A DNA stretch of 64,000 nucleotides from Prochlorococcus sp. AG-412-P08 (GTDB lineage Bacteria > Cyanobacteriota > Cyanobacteriia > PCC-6307 > Cyanobiaceae): positions 62,001 to 126,000 of the forward strand of contig QCLI01000004.1 in NCBI GenBank assembly GCA_003214695.1, given 5' to 3'. The position numbers were made by a program, and so were the translations under genes. The notes under the pieces were generated by a model. It was not told the DNA's origin. It searched no databases and saw only the letters and a program-made list of their open reading frames with translations. Below are positions 28,345 through 39,300 of this stretch, piece by piece (within the stretch, counting starts at the first letter, position 1; each line of letters starts with the position of its first letter).

Positions 28345-28399
28345 ATAACCTGAATGGTAATTAAACAATCAGATTTTTATAATTCAAGAAAATTAAGTT

Positions 28400-28759
28400 C
28401 TAATTAACAACAACCTTTCCTACCATGCCAGCGCCTCTATGGGGTTCACAGTAGTAATCATAGGTACCTGCTGCAGAGAAGGTCTCTTCCCATGACTCGC
28501 CTGGTGCAAAAGCAAGATCGGGATGACTTAATTCGTCATGTCCTTCAAAGACTGCATTGTGTGGTGCCAATTTGTTATTAACAAACTTGACTGTGTCTCC
28601 AGTGGAAATGCTGACTGAGCTGGGCTCAAAAGCAAGCATTCCAGCATCTGTGCCGAGTTTTACCTCAACTGTTTTAGCTTGTACTGTGCTTACTCCAAAG
28701 ACAAGGACTAGAAGCAGGGCAAAGCTTGCTGTAACTACTGATCGAAGCATTGAAACCAT
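28400..28759 (-). CDS. petE: Plastocyanin
   Basis: A soluble lumenal copper protein that carries electrons from cytochrome b6f to photosystem I. A signal peptide covers about residues 1-28 (ending TVQA). The mature domain has the four copper ligands: the first histidine in [12 protein letters not shown], and the C-terminal [15 protein letters not shown], which supplies cysteine, histidine and methionine. At 119 residues it is the normal precursor length. A possible -10 box (TATAAT) lies at 28785-28780. It has its own terminator-like hairpin. Confidence 0.97.
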   Translation of the reverse strand: MVSMLRSVVTASFALLLVLVFGVSTVQAKTVEVKLGTDAGMLAFEPSSVSISTGDTVKFVNNKLAPHNAVFEGHDELSHPDLAFAPGESWEETFSAAGTYDYYCEPHRGAGMVGKVVVN

Positions 28760-28779
28760 TTGTTTCTTTATTTCTTTAA

Positions 28780-28785
28780 TTATAT
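28780..28785 (-). promoter_or_regulatory. Putative -10 element of petE
   Basis: A perfect TATAAT on the minus strand ends 20 bases before the petE ATG, in the 32-base gap behind the epimerase gene. It would give a leader of about 13 bases. A correctly spaced -35 element was not evident; the TTGACT next to it is too close. Confidence 0.4.
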
Positions 28786-28791
28786 TACCTT

Positions 28792-29790
28792 CTAAGTCAA
28801 CTTTTTAACTTTTGGTAACCCCGATCGATTAAGAATTTCATTTAATGACTTCGCATAACTATTTCCACCAAAGTCTTCAGGGCTTGTGGCTGGTTCATGT
28901 GTGAAATGACGTTGCTTAATACTGAGCCTGTCCCAACTGCTAATTTTGATTGGGAGAATTTTCACTAGAGCATCTATTAGCCAGCCCCATAAAGGTATTT
29001 GAGGAACCTTTCTCATTCCATTCCATTGCAATAATGCGTTAATTGCTTGGTCTATCGATATATAAGCTTGGCCGAGTACTAACTTCAGAATTTTCCCATC
29101 ACTTGGTTTTTGGGAAACTGGATATTGATTTAATATTAGTTTCCCACATATGAATGCAATGTCTTGAGCATGAATGAAATGAAATCTCGAATAACCTTTA
29201 AAAAATCTGGCAAGCCAAAGCCATCTGGTGGCTTCTTGAAGGCCTTGAGTTAAATAACTAGCTGGGAATAGTCCAGATTGGTTGTATCTCCCCCCAAATA
29301 CTAATGTTGGGAAAACAGCTACTATCTTTGGAGCTAAAAAATGTTTTTCAAGTTCTTGAAGGCATTTAGCCTTAGTTTGAATATATTCAGTTCCCAGATA
29401 CTCTGCTTGGGGTAATTGATTCAGTTTTTTATCTAAAATACTTGCAGTTGAAAAGTAAATGAATTTTTCCAGATAATCAGGATTTAAATAGGAAAGTAGT
29501 TTTTTTACTGCAATTATATTCACTTGTTTTGTCCTTTCTATATCTCCCCAAGCAGTTGCTGTATGAATTACATGCGTCACTTGGGCCAAATCTTCAGAAA
29601 AGATTTCTGGTTCTCTTAGGTCACCAATTAATAACTTGATTCTTGGATTATTTGGATTTATAGCAGTTAACTTTTTAGGCTCTCTTATCCATAGAAGCAA
29701 ATTAGTGTCAGTATTTTTTAATAACCAGTTACTGGTGTATTGACCAACACAGCCACTTGCTCCTGTAACGAGTATTCGAGCTTTTCTCAA
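28792..29790 (-). CDS. NAD-dependent epimerase/dehydratase (extended SDR)
   Basis: An extended short-chain dehydrogenase of 332 residues. The Rossmann motif is GASGCVGQY near residues 10-18, the acidic GDLREP segment follows near 57, and the catalytic Y-x-x-x-K is in [10 protein letters not shown]. The C-terminal half contains [18 protein letters not shown], typical of substrate-domain helices. The substrate is not determinable; nucleotide sugars or sterol-like and chlorin-like compounds are all possible. Its ATG overlaps the hemE stop by 4 bases, so it is probably co-translated with hemE. Confidence 0.87.
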   Translation of the reverse strand: MRKARILVTGASGCVGQYTSNWLLKNTDTNLLLWIREPKKLTAINPNNPRIKLLIGDLREPEIFSEDLAQVTHVIHTATAWGDIERTKQVNIIAVKKLLSYLNPDYLEKFIYFSTASILDKKLNQLPQAEYLGTEYIQTKAKCLQELEKHFLAPKIVAVFPTLVFGGRYNQSGLFPASYLTQGLQEATRWLWLARFFKGYSRFHFIHAQDIAFICGKLILNQYPVSQKPSDGKILKLVLGQAYISIDQAINALLQWNGMRKVPQIPLWGWLIDALVKILPIKISSWDRLSIKQRHFTHEPATSPEDFGGNSYAKSLNEILNRSGLPKVKKLT

Positions 29791-30842
29791 AGGTTTGATA
29801 TTAATTCATTTACGTTTTTGCCAGCCTCAAAGAAAACCCTTGCATTTTCTTCTGGAGTTCCTGGAAGAATTCCATGACCAAGATTTAAGATGTGTTTTCT
29901 ACCTTTTGCTTTGATCACAGTGTCAACAATTCTATTTTGAATCATTTCGGGGGTTCCAAAAAGTAGACCTGGATCGACATTGCCTTGAATGCCAATTCCT
30001 TCAGGGAGGCGAGAACAACCTTCGGCCATGTCTACTGTCCAATCTAATGAAACTATATCTACACCAGTCGAGGCCATTCTTTCTAAAACTCCTGCGCTAC
30101 CAGAAATGTATAGGATCATTGGGGTGTCAGGATGTGTTTGCTTTACTAACTCAACAACTTTTCTTTGATATGGGGCTGCAAAGTTGTCATAATCAATAGG
30201 GCTTAATTGGCCAGCCCAGGAGTCGAACATCTGAACTACTTGAGCTCCTGAGTCAATTTGATATCTTAAATATTTTGCAATTGATTCAGCAAAATGATCA
30301 AGTAATTTATGTAATAACTCAGGCTGCTGGAAAGCCATTGCTTTTATAACGGCATAATTTTTACTGCTTTTCCCTTCAACTACATATGCCGCAAGAGTCC
30401 AAGGGGCTCCAACAAAACCTAATACTGCAGCTTCGTTTCCTACACTTTCTCGAAGTCTTCCTAGGACTTCACCAACGAAAGGAAGACTTTTTTGAGGTTC
30501 GAGATTTATTAGATTCTTAATTTGTTCTTTGGTACGAATTGGTTCGTTTATGAGCGGGCCTTTGCTTTCGACAATGTCGAAGTCAATTCCCATCCCAGGT
30601 AGTGGAGTCAAGATATCAGAAAAAAGAATTACTCCGTCAGGTTTAAATTTTCTAAATGGCTGCATTGATATTTCATATGAAAGATCTGGGTTCTCTGACC
30701 TCTCTCGAAAGCTTGGATGATTATCTCTTAGATCCCTATATACCTTCATATACCTTCCGGCTTGTCTCATCATCCAAACAGGAGGTCTGCTTACTGATTC
30801 ACCACGAGCAGCACGGAGTAATAATGGAATAGTTTCGGTCAT
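29787..30842 (-). CDS. hemE: Uroporphyrinogen decarboxylase
   Basis: Decarboxylates the four acetates of uroporphyrinogen III to give coproporphyrinogen III on the heme and chlorophyll pathway. The N-terminal signature [14 protein letters not shown] carries the conserved substrate-binding arginines, followed by [14 protein letters not shown] (catalytic aspartate), [16 protein letters not shown], and C-terminal [16 protein letters not shown]. At 351 residues it is full length. It precedes the epimerase gene in a two-gene unit. Confidence 0.97.
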   Translation of the reverse strand: MTETIPLLLRAARGESVSRPPVWMMRQAGRYMKVYRDLRDNHPSFRERSENPDLSYEISMQPFRKFKPDGVILFSDILTPLPGMGIDFDIVESKGPLINEPIRTKEQIKNLINLEPQKSLPFVGEVLGRLRESVGNEAAVLGFVGAPWTLAAYVVEGKSSKNYAVIKAMAFQQPELLHKLLDHFAESIAKYLRYQIDSGAQVVQMFDSWAGQLSPIDYDNFAAPYQRKVVELVKQTHPDTPMILYISGSAGVLERMASTGVDIVSLDWTVDMAEGCSRLPEGIGIQGNVDPGLLFGTPEMIQNRIVDTVIKAKGRKHILNLGHGILPGTPEENARVFFEAGKNVNELISNL

Positions 30843-30970
30843 TTTCTATCGGGTTAAGTCAAAAATTTACTGGAGAGGGAACTCTAAATGATCAAGAAAG
30901 CTATTTAGAAAGGATTTTCTTTACACCTTTTTGGACTTTCCTTTGAATTTGAAATCTAAGACATTTGTAT

Positions 30971-33250
30971 TTAGATTCTTTTAGAGCCTTCATTTTTTTT
31001 GTGTTTTAAGACAATGACGCTTAATGGCGGTAATGAAAGCTCAAGCGCATTTTCGTACCCATGAATTTCCCATTTATCAGAAATTTTGCCACCTAGGTTT
31101 CCTACGTTAGATCCACCATATTTTTCAGAATCAGTATTAAATATCTCTTTGTAAAATCCTTCCACAGGAACGCCAACTCTATAATCTGAATGAACTTCTG
31201 GTGTGAAGTTTGCTACAACAATTAGCCATTGGCCTGTTTGACTTTCTCTTCTCATAAAACTAATAACAGAATTTGAATTATCTTTGCAATCTATCCACTG
31301 AAATCCATATTCGTTAAAATCATCTCTCCATAATGCTGGTTGGGATTTATAAAGTGAATTAAGATCGTCAATTAATCTATTAATCCCTTTGTGAGGCTCA
31401 TGTTCTAAAAGTTCCCACTGAAGATCATCCCATACATTCCATTCTTGTCTTTGTCCAAACTCCATGCCCATAAATATTGTTTTTTTACCTGGATGTGTCC
31501 ACATATAAGCAAGCAAAGCCCTGGTATTTGCATATTTTTTCCAATCATCTCCTGGCATCTTATGCAAAAGATGACTCTTGCCATGAACAACTTCGTCATG
31601 GCTCAGAGAGAGCATGAAATTCTCAGTGTAGTTATAACAAATTGAAAAGGTAACATTATTTTGGTGGAACTGTCTAAACCAAGGATCTATTTCAAAATAA
31701 TCAAGCATATCGTGCATCCAACCCATGTTCCATTTTAGGTTGAACCCAAGTCCGCCTGCATCTGTTGGTTTAGTCACCCCAGGCCAGGTTGTTGATTCTT
31801 CTGCAATAGATAGAGCTCCTGGAAAATGTTGAAATAGAACATGATTGGCTTGTTGAAGGAAATTAACTGCTTCATAATTTTCATTGCCTCCATCTTTGTT
31901 AGGAATCCACTCCCCTTCTGGTCTCAAATAGTCTCTGTAAAGCATAGAAGCAACTGCGTCTACTCTTATCCCATCTATATGAAACTGTTCGAACCAATAA
32001 ACAAGATTAGCTACAAGAAAATTCCTCACTTCATTGCGACTGTAATTGAAGATTAATGTGCCCCATTCTTTGTGTTCACCTATTCGGGGATCTGAATGCT
32101 CATAAAGATGAGAACCATCAAAGAAAGCTAGGCCATGCTCATCTTTAGGAAAATGCCCTGGGACCCAATCAAGAATTACCCCTATTCCTTCCTCATGACA
32201 CCTGTCAACGAAAACTCGAAATTCATCTGGGTTGCCATATCTACTCGTTGGTGCGTACCAGCCTGTAACTTGATATCCCCATGAACCATCAAATGGATGC
32301 TCTGAGATTGGCATCAATTCTATATGCGTAAAACCTCTGGCTTTTACATAAGGTATTAACTTTTCAGTTAATTCAGAGTATGTAAGCAATCTTGTATCTG
32401 GCTTAAGGTCTGCAGCTGGGACAGGCTCCCTTTTATGACCATCTTTTTCTATAAAAGGATCGTTTGTAGAAGCATGCATCCAGCTTCCTAGGTGCATTTC
32501 ATATACAGATATTGGTTTGTTTAATTGATCCGTTTTATCTCTTCTAGTCATCCATTCTGCGTCTTTCCAGTTGTATTGATCAAGAGCATTAATTATCGAA
32601 CTTTGTGCAGGTCTTATTTCATGTTGGAAGCCATAGGGGTCTGCCTTTTTATAACAGTGGCCCTCCTGAGAACGGACTTCATATTTATACAGATCACCCT
32701 TTTTAAGTTCAGGTATAAAAAGTTCCCAAATTCCCCCAAGTCTTTTTTGCATGGGATGGTGTCTCCCATCCCATGCATTCATTTCTCCAATGACGGAAAC
32801 ACTCAGTGCGTGAGGTGCCCAAAGGCAAAACATTACACCGTCAATTCCTTCTATAGTTGTTAGATGAGCTCCCATCCTTCGCCAAATATGGTGATGGTTA
32901 CCCTCAGCAAATAGGTGTCTATCAATTTCCCCCATCCATTCATTTCTAAATGCCCATGGATCAAATTGAGTATGATTAATGCCTCCTCTTAAAACGTTTA
33001 CTTGGTATTTACTGCCTGGGTTCTCATCTAGAAGTGTTTCGAAGATCCAAGGGTGGTTTTGATTCGTTAATGATATTTGTTGTTCATTTAATAGCAAAGT
33101 AACTTGATCTGCTTCTGGCATCCAAACCCTTACTGCCCATTTATCTTCAAAAGCTTGTGGGCCAAGAACTCCTAGGGGATTATCATTTCGACAATCTGAA
33201 AGTCTCTTCCCTTCTTCTGCCATCCAGTCCATAACAATACTGGGTGACAT
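30971..33250 (-). CDS. glgB: 1,4-alpha-glucan branching enzyme
   Basis: A GH13 enzyme that forms alpha-1,6 branches in glycogen. It has a double N-terminal carbohydrate/early-set module (about 1-220), a catalytic barrel with [30 protein letters not shown] (nucleophile D), [10 protein letters not shown] (acid/base E) and LSLSHDEV (transition-state D), then a C-terminal beta domain. At 759 residues it matches cyanobacterial GlgB. The partner synthase GlgA is at 61348. The 128-base gap to hemE shows no obvious terminator. Confidence 0.96.
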   Translation of the reverse strand: MSPSIVMDWMAEEGKRLSDCRNDNPLGVLGPQAFEDKWAVRVWMPEADQVTLLLNEQQISLTNQNHPWIFETLLDENPGSKYQVNVLRGGINHTQFDPWAFRNEWMGEIDRHLFAEGNHHHIWRRMGAHLTTIEGIDGVMFCLWAPHALSVSVIGEMNAWDGRHHPMQKRLGGIWELFIPELKKGDLYKYEVRSQEGHCYKKADPYGFQHEIRPAQSSIINALDQYNWKDAEWMTRRDKTDQLNKPISVYEMHLGSWMHASTNDPFIEKDGHKREPVPAADLKPDTRLLTYSELTEKLIPYVKARGFTHIELMPISEHPFDGSWGYQVTGWYAPTSRYGNPDEFRVFVDRCHEEGIGVILDWVPGHFPKDEHGLAFFDGSHLYEHSDPRIGEHKEWGTLIFNYSRNEVRNFLVANLVYWFEQFHIDGIRVDAVASMLYRDYLRPEGEWIPNKDGGNENYEAVNFLQQANHVLFQHFPGALSIAEESTTWPGVTKPTDAGGLGFNLKWNMGWMHDMLDYFEIDPWFRQFHQNNVTFSICYNYTENFMLSLSHDEVVHGKSHLLHKMPGDDWKKYANTRALLAYMWTHPGKKTIFMGMEFGQRQEWNVWDDLQWELLEHEPHKGINRLIDDLNSLYKSQPALWRDDFNEYGFQWIDCKDNSNSVISFMRRESQTGQWLIVVANFTPEVHSDYRVGVPVEGFYKEIFNTDSEKYGGSNVGNLGGKISDKWEIHGYENALELSLPPLSVIVLKHKKNEGSKRI

Positions 33251-33305
33251 AACTAAACAGCAGATAGAAAGTCGAGTTTATCTGATTGAAGGTAGTCTTG
33301 GGAAT

Positions 33306-34877
33306 CTATCTTTGAAAAAGTGGACTGATTCTTAAATTCGAGTTTATAAGGTCAAGTGAAATAGTTGTTATTAAGGAATAAGGGCTTGGAGCGGCACAGG
33401 GCTTGTCAGTTCTACCTGGGTTTATTGCTATCGCTGGCCAGGATGAACCAGAAATAGAAATTCGTAATTTGGACCCCTTGGGGAAGAGTGCAAGGAATGG
33501 TTGGAGTTTTATGACTCTGTCTTGGATGATTTTACAACTTTTACCTCTCACTCTAGTCACTCCTGTGGAAAGTTGATTGACTTCTGAATGGTTTAAATAA
33601 AGGATTGATAAAGCAATAAAAAGGTCAAAACCTTCTGTATCGGAACTTGCTCTAACATTTAGGACAGGTGTGCCTTCAATAAGGTTATCTAGTTCAAATT
33701 GATCACTGGTAAATGTTGCTACATCGCCTCTTTGATCGAGTTCAGTTCTAAGTGCTTTCCCTGGAGAATCACTTAAATGTCCACCAATTGATGGTACGGG
33801 TCTCCAAGGGTCGTGAACTATATTTAAAAAACCTTTGCCGTCTGGGAAGTTCACAAGCTGTCCATCTTTAGAGCTTGCGCAAGCTAATCCAGAACTTGTA
33901 AGAGACCAGGAAGTAAAATGGCTTTGATTTCTTATGTCTTCTCTAGATTCCCATTTTTCACTTGTTATATTCCATAGCTTTTTGTAAGGCACATGTTTAT
34001 TTAAATTATCTCCTTTTAAGTATCTGTTGAAGAAATCTAGTTGAATTTTGTTTGCCTCGTCCCACCATTGAAGATGCGATGCTGGACCAATGCAAAGATA
34101 TGGCTCCCCTCCCTTTTGTATTGACTTTTGATAAATGTCTATTATGCCTCTTAAATGAGGATCCCACCAACCTCCAATTAATAGCATAGGTTGCTTTATC
34201 CAACTGTCTAATGGTTTATGTACCTCCCATTCTGAAGACAATCCCTCAGAAGCTGTGAGCCATTTGCTTGCTAATCCACATGGGTCATATTTCTTTAGAA
34301 TTTGAGGTCCGTCTCTTAGGTACTTCCCATTTTCAAGACTTTCCCTAACTTCATACCACCCTTTCCAATCCTTTGATCTGCGAAGCTTCTGCGCTGCCAA
34401 TTGTAGTCCCCATGAGAGGCCAATTTGCCACCAGAAAGCTTCTCCTTCGCAGCTCCAATGAATGTCTTCATGCAGTCCAGTCATGGCTGGTGCGAGACAT
34501 TCTGGCGGAGGACTACCTTGTTCACCTAATAGCTGGGTAAGACCTTGATATGAGAATCCATAGGTACCTAGTAGACCATTGCATTCAGGCAAAGATCTTA
34601 CCCACGCGTGTGTTTGGGTTGTATCAGACGCCTCTTGTTGAAACCCCAGGAACTCTCCTTGCGAGTCTCCTTGGCCCCGAACGTCCTGGACTATTACAAG
34701 ATAACCATTGCTTGCCCACCATGATGGATGTGCATATGTCACTGTTGAGGCAATTTGTCTTCCATATGGTTGTCTCATTAGTAGGGCTGGCCACGGACCT
34801 CTGCCTTCTGGTTTCCATAGTCTGGATTTAAGCTTTATCCCATCACTAAGTGTTAATGTTCTATCAAAGTAGCCCAC
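33306..34877 (-). CDS. CocE/NonD-type serine hydrolase (X-Pro dipeptidyl-peptidase family)
   Basis: An alpha/beta hydrolase of 523 residues. The N-terminal ALLMRQPYGRQ segment, VIVQDVRGQGDSQGEF and the nucleophile elbow GTYGFSYQGLTQ place the serine near residue 105. LIGGWWDPHLRG and LCIGPASHLQWWD include the expected aspartate and histidine. The C-terminal beta-sandwich domain (about 340-520) has GRTD and a lectin-like fold, as in CocE. It acts on an ester or peptide; the substrate is unknown. No signal peptide is seen. Confidence 0.88.
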   Translation of the reverse strand: MGYFDRTLTLSDGIKLKSRLWKPEGRGPWPALLMRQPYGRQIASTVTYAHPSWWASNGYLVIVQDVRGQGDSQGEFLGFQQEASDTTQTHAWVRSLPECNGLLGTYGFSYQGLTQLLGEQGSPPPECLAPAMTGLHEDIHWSCEGEAFWWQIGLSWGLQLAAQKLRRSKDWKGWYEVRESLENGKYLRDGPQILKKYDPCGLASKWLTASEGLSSEWEVHKPLDSWIKQPMLLIGGWWDPHLRGIIDIYQKSIQKGGEPYLCIGPASHLQWWDEANKIQLDFFNRYLKGDNLNKHVPYKKLWNITSEKWESREDIRNQSHFTSWSLTSSGLACASSKDGQLVNFPDGKGFLNIVHDPWRPVPSIGGHLSDSPGKALRTELDQRGDVATFTSDQFELDNLIEGTPVLNVRASSDTEGFDLFIALSILYLNHSEVNQLSTGVTRVRGKSCKIIQDRVIKLQPFLALFPKGSKLRISISGSSWPAIAINPGRTDKPCAAPSPYSLITTISLDLINSNLRISPLFQR

Positions 34878-34898
34878 TGATTTGTATATCTCCTTTTT

Positions 34899-35168
34899 TT
34901 ATTTTATTTGTGGACAATACATTGCAATTACATAAATACTAAGAATCTCAGCGTTGAGTGGAGTTAAATTCTTATTTCGACTAATTTCTTCGATTACTTC
35001 TTCCGAGCTTGTTTTTACTCCCTGAGCATTATAGGCTTCGAATTTCTTGCATAAAGCTTTTGCTTCTTCTGGCTTGGCTTTTACAATTTCTAATAGTTTA
35101 GATTGTCCATATACCTCTGTAGCAGATGTGATTGAAGAGATTACAATTAATGCTGTTAAAAGCCTCAT
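34899..35168 (-). CDS. Small exported protein with two cysteines
   Basis: An 89-residue protein with a signal peptide (MRLLTALIVISSITSATEVYGQ, cleavage probably after YGQ or nearby). The mature part is helical and contains two cysteines, one in ALCKKFEAY and one in IAMYCPQIK near the C-terminus, which could form one disulfide. The pattern of an early Cys and a terminal yCP is reminiscent of DUF732-type small exported proteins, but this is only a resemblance. It lies 21 bases upstream of the hydrolase gene. Confidence 0.65.
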   Translation of the reverse strand: MRLLTALIVISSITSATEVYGQSKLLEIVKAKPEEAKALCKKFEAYNAQGVKTSSEEVIEEISRNKNLTPLNAEILSIYVIAMYCPQIK

Positions 35169-35229
35169 CTTAGACTAGGTTATTTTTCTCTGATTAAATT
35201 TCAGATTAACTCATTTAGTCAAGTATTAC

Positions 35230-35625
35230 TTAAGCTTTTTCCTTGGCCTTATTAATCCATTGAATTATCTTCTTAAAACTTGTCTTTGGTGTTTCGGAAG
35301 TTCCAAGGATTGTTTCTAATCGAGTTACCTTGGTATGTATCGCTTCAGGATAGGAATTTGCTAATGCTTTAACTGATGGGATGCCAGAGTGCATTAGTAG
35401 GGCTGCTTCATCTTGTTGAAGATCTAAATCACAAATAAAAGTGGCGATGCATCTAAGGCATCGAAAATTTCTAATGGTTCCAAAGCCTTTCCCTACAAGT
35501 TCAAATAAATCTCTATCTGTAAGAACCTTGATTTGATTCCAGGTATTAATTCCTTTATTTCTGAGGAGAGTCTCTTCCTTTTTAAAAGATGCCGTGAGCT
35601 TATTGAACTCTTTGATATTGTCCAC
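35230..35625 (-). CDS. DUF4332-like protein (helix-hairpin-helix-like)
   Basis: A 131-residue soluble protein. It has two similar helical units: LLRNKGINTWNQIKVLTDRDLFELVGKG and ALLMHSGIPSVKALANSYPEAIHTKV, each with a turn-helix of the kind seen in helix-hairpin-helix folds. This architecture resembles DUF4332 proteins common in cyanobacteria. The function is unknown; the fold could bind nucleic acid. It follows the Ycf51-like gene by 7 bases, suggesting co-transcription. Confidence 0.75.
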   Translation of the reverse strand: MDNIKEFNKLTASFKKEETLLRNKGINTWNQIKVLTDRDLFELVGKGFGTIRNFRCLRCIATFICDLDLQQDEAALLMHSGIPSVKALANSYPEAIHTKVTRLETILGTSETPKTSFKKIIQWINKAKEKA

Positions 35626-35632
35626 AATTTAG

Positions 35633-36265
35633 TTAAGTGATTTTTAGAAGTTCAGGTGATTCTGGCGAGTCTTCATTTGTCTCATTAGGAAAGATCTCTG
35701 GACTTTGGTCTGATAGTTCCTGTGAACTGACGATATCTTCTTTTTCATCTGCCGTATAAGTGTTCCCTATTTTATTGACTCTGTTTATTTCAGAGATCTT
35801 TCCTTTTGGTTGAATAGTTGTTGTATTTGTCGAGGAATCTCTAATTGCTTCGCCAAGAATTATTGGCGTGCTTATCCCGGGACTGCGATCCTCTATTTTT
35901 CGAATACGTACAGTGATTTCTGTTCCATTACGCCCGCCTCCTTTTAAGTTCTCTGATAACTGCTGAAGTGATGGTTCAATCGCTTCAGATGGAAAATCTT
36001 CGTTCACTTGAGCTACAACAAGGTCCCCACCATTGTCAAATACGATAGGTGTGTACATTGCACCTTCAAACGTTCTTGGGGGTGTGTAACTTTCATTAAA
36101 AGCCCAACAACTGCCAGAAAGTAACAATGTGAATATAGCTGTTCCTACTAATCTAAATTTGACTCCCCAATTAAATAAAAAGGCAACTATAGTCATAAAT
36201 CCGAGGCCTAGTCCTGACCAGGCTAGCCAAATGGTTGCTTCTTGTAAGAGCTGAGAAATTGACAT
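35633..36265 (-). CDS. ycf51: Ycf51-like membrane protein (DUF2518)
   Basis: A 210-residue protein with two hydrophobic segments in the N-terminal region (about residues 8-31 and 37-52), followed by SYTPPRTFEGAMYTPIVFDNGGDLVVAQV, a soluble domain and a Ser/Glu/Pro-rich tail from about 150. The N-terminal TIWLAWSGLGLGF and the region after the second span resemble Ycf51, a conserved plastid and cyanobacterial protein of unknown function. It is divergent from tamB. Confidence 0.75.
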   Translation of the reverse strand: MSISQLLQEATIWLAWSGLGLGFMTIVAFLFNWGVKFRLVGTAIFTLLLSGSCWAFNESYTPPRTFEGAMYTPIVFDNGGDLVVAQVNEDFPSEAIEPSLQQLSENLKGGGRNGTEITVRIRKIEDRSPGISTPIILGEAIRDSSTNTTTIQPKGKISEINRVNKIGNTYTADEKEDIVSSQELSDQSPEIFPNETNEDSPESPELLKIT

Positions 36266-36334
36266 TTACTGGTTAAGACTTCATTCACTCCTTATAGTTC
36301 GTCTGCTCCCTAAAAGACACAAAGATCTATAGGA

Positions 36335-39300
36335 GTGAAATTTAATCCAAGAAAAATTAAAAGATTGGGTCTCATAGGAGCCCTGACATTTCTTGGTGGA
36401 TTTTGCATTTATGTTGCCACTGATAGGTACGTTTCTCAATTCATTGAAAATTCAAGACCTCAACTTCAAGATCAATTATCAAAGCAATTAGGTCACCCGC
36501 TTGTGATTGGGCCTTATAAAGGCCTTAGGGCCTGGGGGCTATCACTTGGTCCTTCTAAAATCCTAAAAGGTTATGAGGATCCTTCAACTGTTTCAGTCTC
36601 AAGTTTAAAAGTTCAATTTGCACCAATTGCTAGTTTCTTAAATTGGAGACCAGTTCTCATTTTCAGTCCAAAGCAAGCAAGACTTCATTTAGACCCAAAT
36701 GTTAACGGTCAATATTGGGTTCTTGGAACAGGGGAAAATAGCGGCTCTAAAAATCTTGACCTGAGGATTAGATTGGATAATTCTTCGAAGGTTTTTCTTG
36801 ACTCTTCTAAAGAAGCAATAAGGGCTAAGGTAAATGCATCTTTTGTTGTTCCTCAAAAAAGAATTAGAGGAGCAATATCATTTGTTTTTCCTGATAATGG
36901 ATCTTTGCATTTCGAAGGCAATGGTTACTGGGATCGTTTGAGCTTCCTTGGTAAAATAAGATTCTCAGATTTTAACCTTGATAACCTTCAATCATCAACT
37001 TTTAGTAGATATAACTATATTGCTGATGGCCGTGTTAATGCAAATATGCAACTTGGAGTTCAAAAATCAAGATTCATTTGTAAAGGACGACTAAATTTAG
37101 ACAATTTTTACTTAAGTTCTCTAGATTCATCTAAGTCAACACTTCTTTCAAAAGAGACAGCTATAAATTGTAGAAACAGGTCACTTGAGATCCTGCCTGC
37201 TCAGTTCAAATATGGGCTGTGGAATATAGACTTAAAAGGTAAAATGCCTATTAGGAGTAGGTCTTTCTCCAAGCTAAATTTACTTGCTTCGGTTTGGCTA
37301 AATAACAATAGTGATTCAGCACTGAATATTGATACGTCTTTACCTCTCCTATTAGAAGAGCAAGGTTTATCTTTCGGAGACTTGCTCGCTGAACTTAGTT
37401 TGAATGCTTTTCCGTTGTCTTCTATAGAGCCGATCATTGGTACAGCTATCTCGGGCACTATTAATGCAGCAGGTTCTCTTAAGGGATCATTCCCTTCATT
37501 GACTACTAATCTTTCTGTGGAATTAAACAACCCACAGATAGCTGGCTTGGTTAGGTTACAGGAAAAATGGACTGGTAATTTCATTGGATTTCCTGATGGA
37601 GGTGGTGAATTAACTATGTCTTCTGATGTTGGAGCAGTACCCGGAAAACTTAAGGCTAGCCTCAATAACAATTGGTCTTTAAATCGACTACTTATAAACA
37701 GACTCGGAGGAAGTGTTGCTGTTGAGCAAGTTGAAAGTGGGTACTCCTGGAAAGCAAATGATTTTCGCTTAGATCGTATTGAGGTTGCTTTACCTCCTAA
37801 ACGGAGCTTCGAGCGTGTCTTTGGAAAGTTAATCGGTCAAGGGACATTGTTGACTGACCCTTTCCTAGTTGAAGGTCAAATTTCTTATCGATTCCCAAGA
37901 ATTTTTGGTGTTAATTTAAGAGAAGCTAAATTAAATGGTACTTATTCCAATAATAACTATTCATTGACTGGGGTTATAACCCCACCCGACAAGGGCAAAA
38001 TATTAGTTAAGGCAGAAGGTGTCGTTGGAGGCCCTATAAAAGCTAATGCTCTTGCTAAAGGTATTAGCCCTAGTTGGTTGACTGACAGTAGTTTGAAAAT
38101 ATCTGAATTTAATGTGGCGCCTAAGGTTGCTATTGGTACAGCCAAGACACTTGAAGGACTCTCACTTATCTCTTTAAAAGACTCACTAGATAACCAACTG
38201 GGGAATTGGGATCTTTCTCGTGTATTTGTAGAAACTTACAAGAGGCAAAATACTACTAGGAAGATTATTAACCCAACTCAACTAGCAGGATCACTTGATG
38301 CAGAAGCTGACTTTGAAGGTTCTAGTGTGTCGGATCTAAAGGTTGAGGTTAAGGCCTCAGGCAGAATATGGATTAAGGGAGATGACATTGATGCTATTGA
38401 AATAAAACCTTTCTCAGCTTCGTTTAAGTCTTTCTCATTTAAGGACAGTGGAGAGTTCTCTGTCTTAAACCTCCCAATCTCTGTGTTGTCGCTATTTTTC
38501 TCATCCCCTCCTTCTATTACAGGAATGTTTGGAGTGACTGGAAACTATAATTACAAGAAGAAATTATCGGGATTAAGTGCTGAACTTATTCTAAGCGATG
38601 CGAGACTTGCCGAGAAAGAGATTTTCTTAAGAAGAGGAAAAATATTTATATCTAGATCATTACTTGAAGTAGATATTTCTCTAAAAGAAGCCTCTGCTAA
38701 GGAGACTATTGATATTTCTGGACAACTACCTTTGACTTTGGGGACACCAATGGATATTAAAGTAGAGAGTCATGGCGATGGGCTTTCATTTTTAGATGGT
38801 CTTACTGATGACTTAATTACTTGGAAATCTGGAGACTCGGATCTTAGATTATTTATAAGAGGTAATTTAAACAAACCCATAGCTAATGGCTATCTGGTGG
38901 TAAGTAAAGGTAGCTTTCTTTTTAAAGAGAAATTGGTTGAGAATTTTGAGAGTAAAATAGTTTTTGATTTTGACCGACTTTTTGTTGAACAACTCACAGC
39001 GAATGTTGGAGAGAATGGAATTGTTAATTCATATGGGGGACTCCCTTTACTTGCTAGTGATTCAATTGAAGATGAGTCTCTTAATATCAATTTACAAAGG
39101 ATATTTTTCAAGCAGAGAGCCTCCACTTTTAAAGTTACTTCCGATCTTGACGTGAAAGGAGCCGTAGTTAAACCCTTGATTGGTGGAGTTATGACAATTG
39201 AGGAAGGAGTAATCTCAACAAAACGTTCGGGTTCTTCTGAAAAAAAATCAGATCAGAATGATAGGTCTTTGTCTAAAATTAATCTAGATTCATCAGAGGT

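Larger units (their letters stand above)
28034..28399. other. 366-base intergenic region between petE and clpB2
   Basis: The only gap above 300 bases. It holds a 14-base-pair perfect hairpin (28312-28344) downstream of petE, a weaker 7-base-pair hairpin at 28276-28299, and an inverted repeat at 28095-28118 near the clpB2 start. No open reading frame of convincing length and no tRNA-like fold was seen. The strand-specific reading is that petE ends here and clpB2 is started from its own promoter. Confidence 0.7.

Noticed and set aside
37201-37671. 156-codon minus-strand reading frame inside tamB
   Set aside because: It is antisense to a well-supported long gene, lacks any recognisable motif and has Ser/Leu-rich shadow composition.
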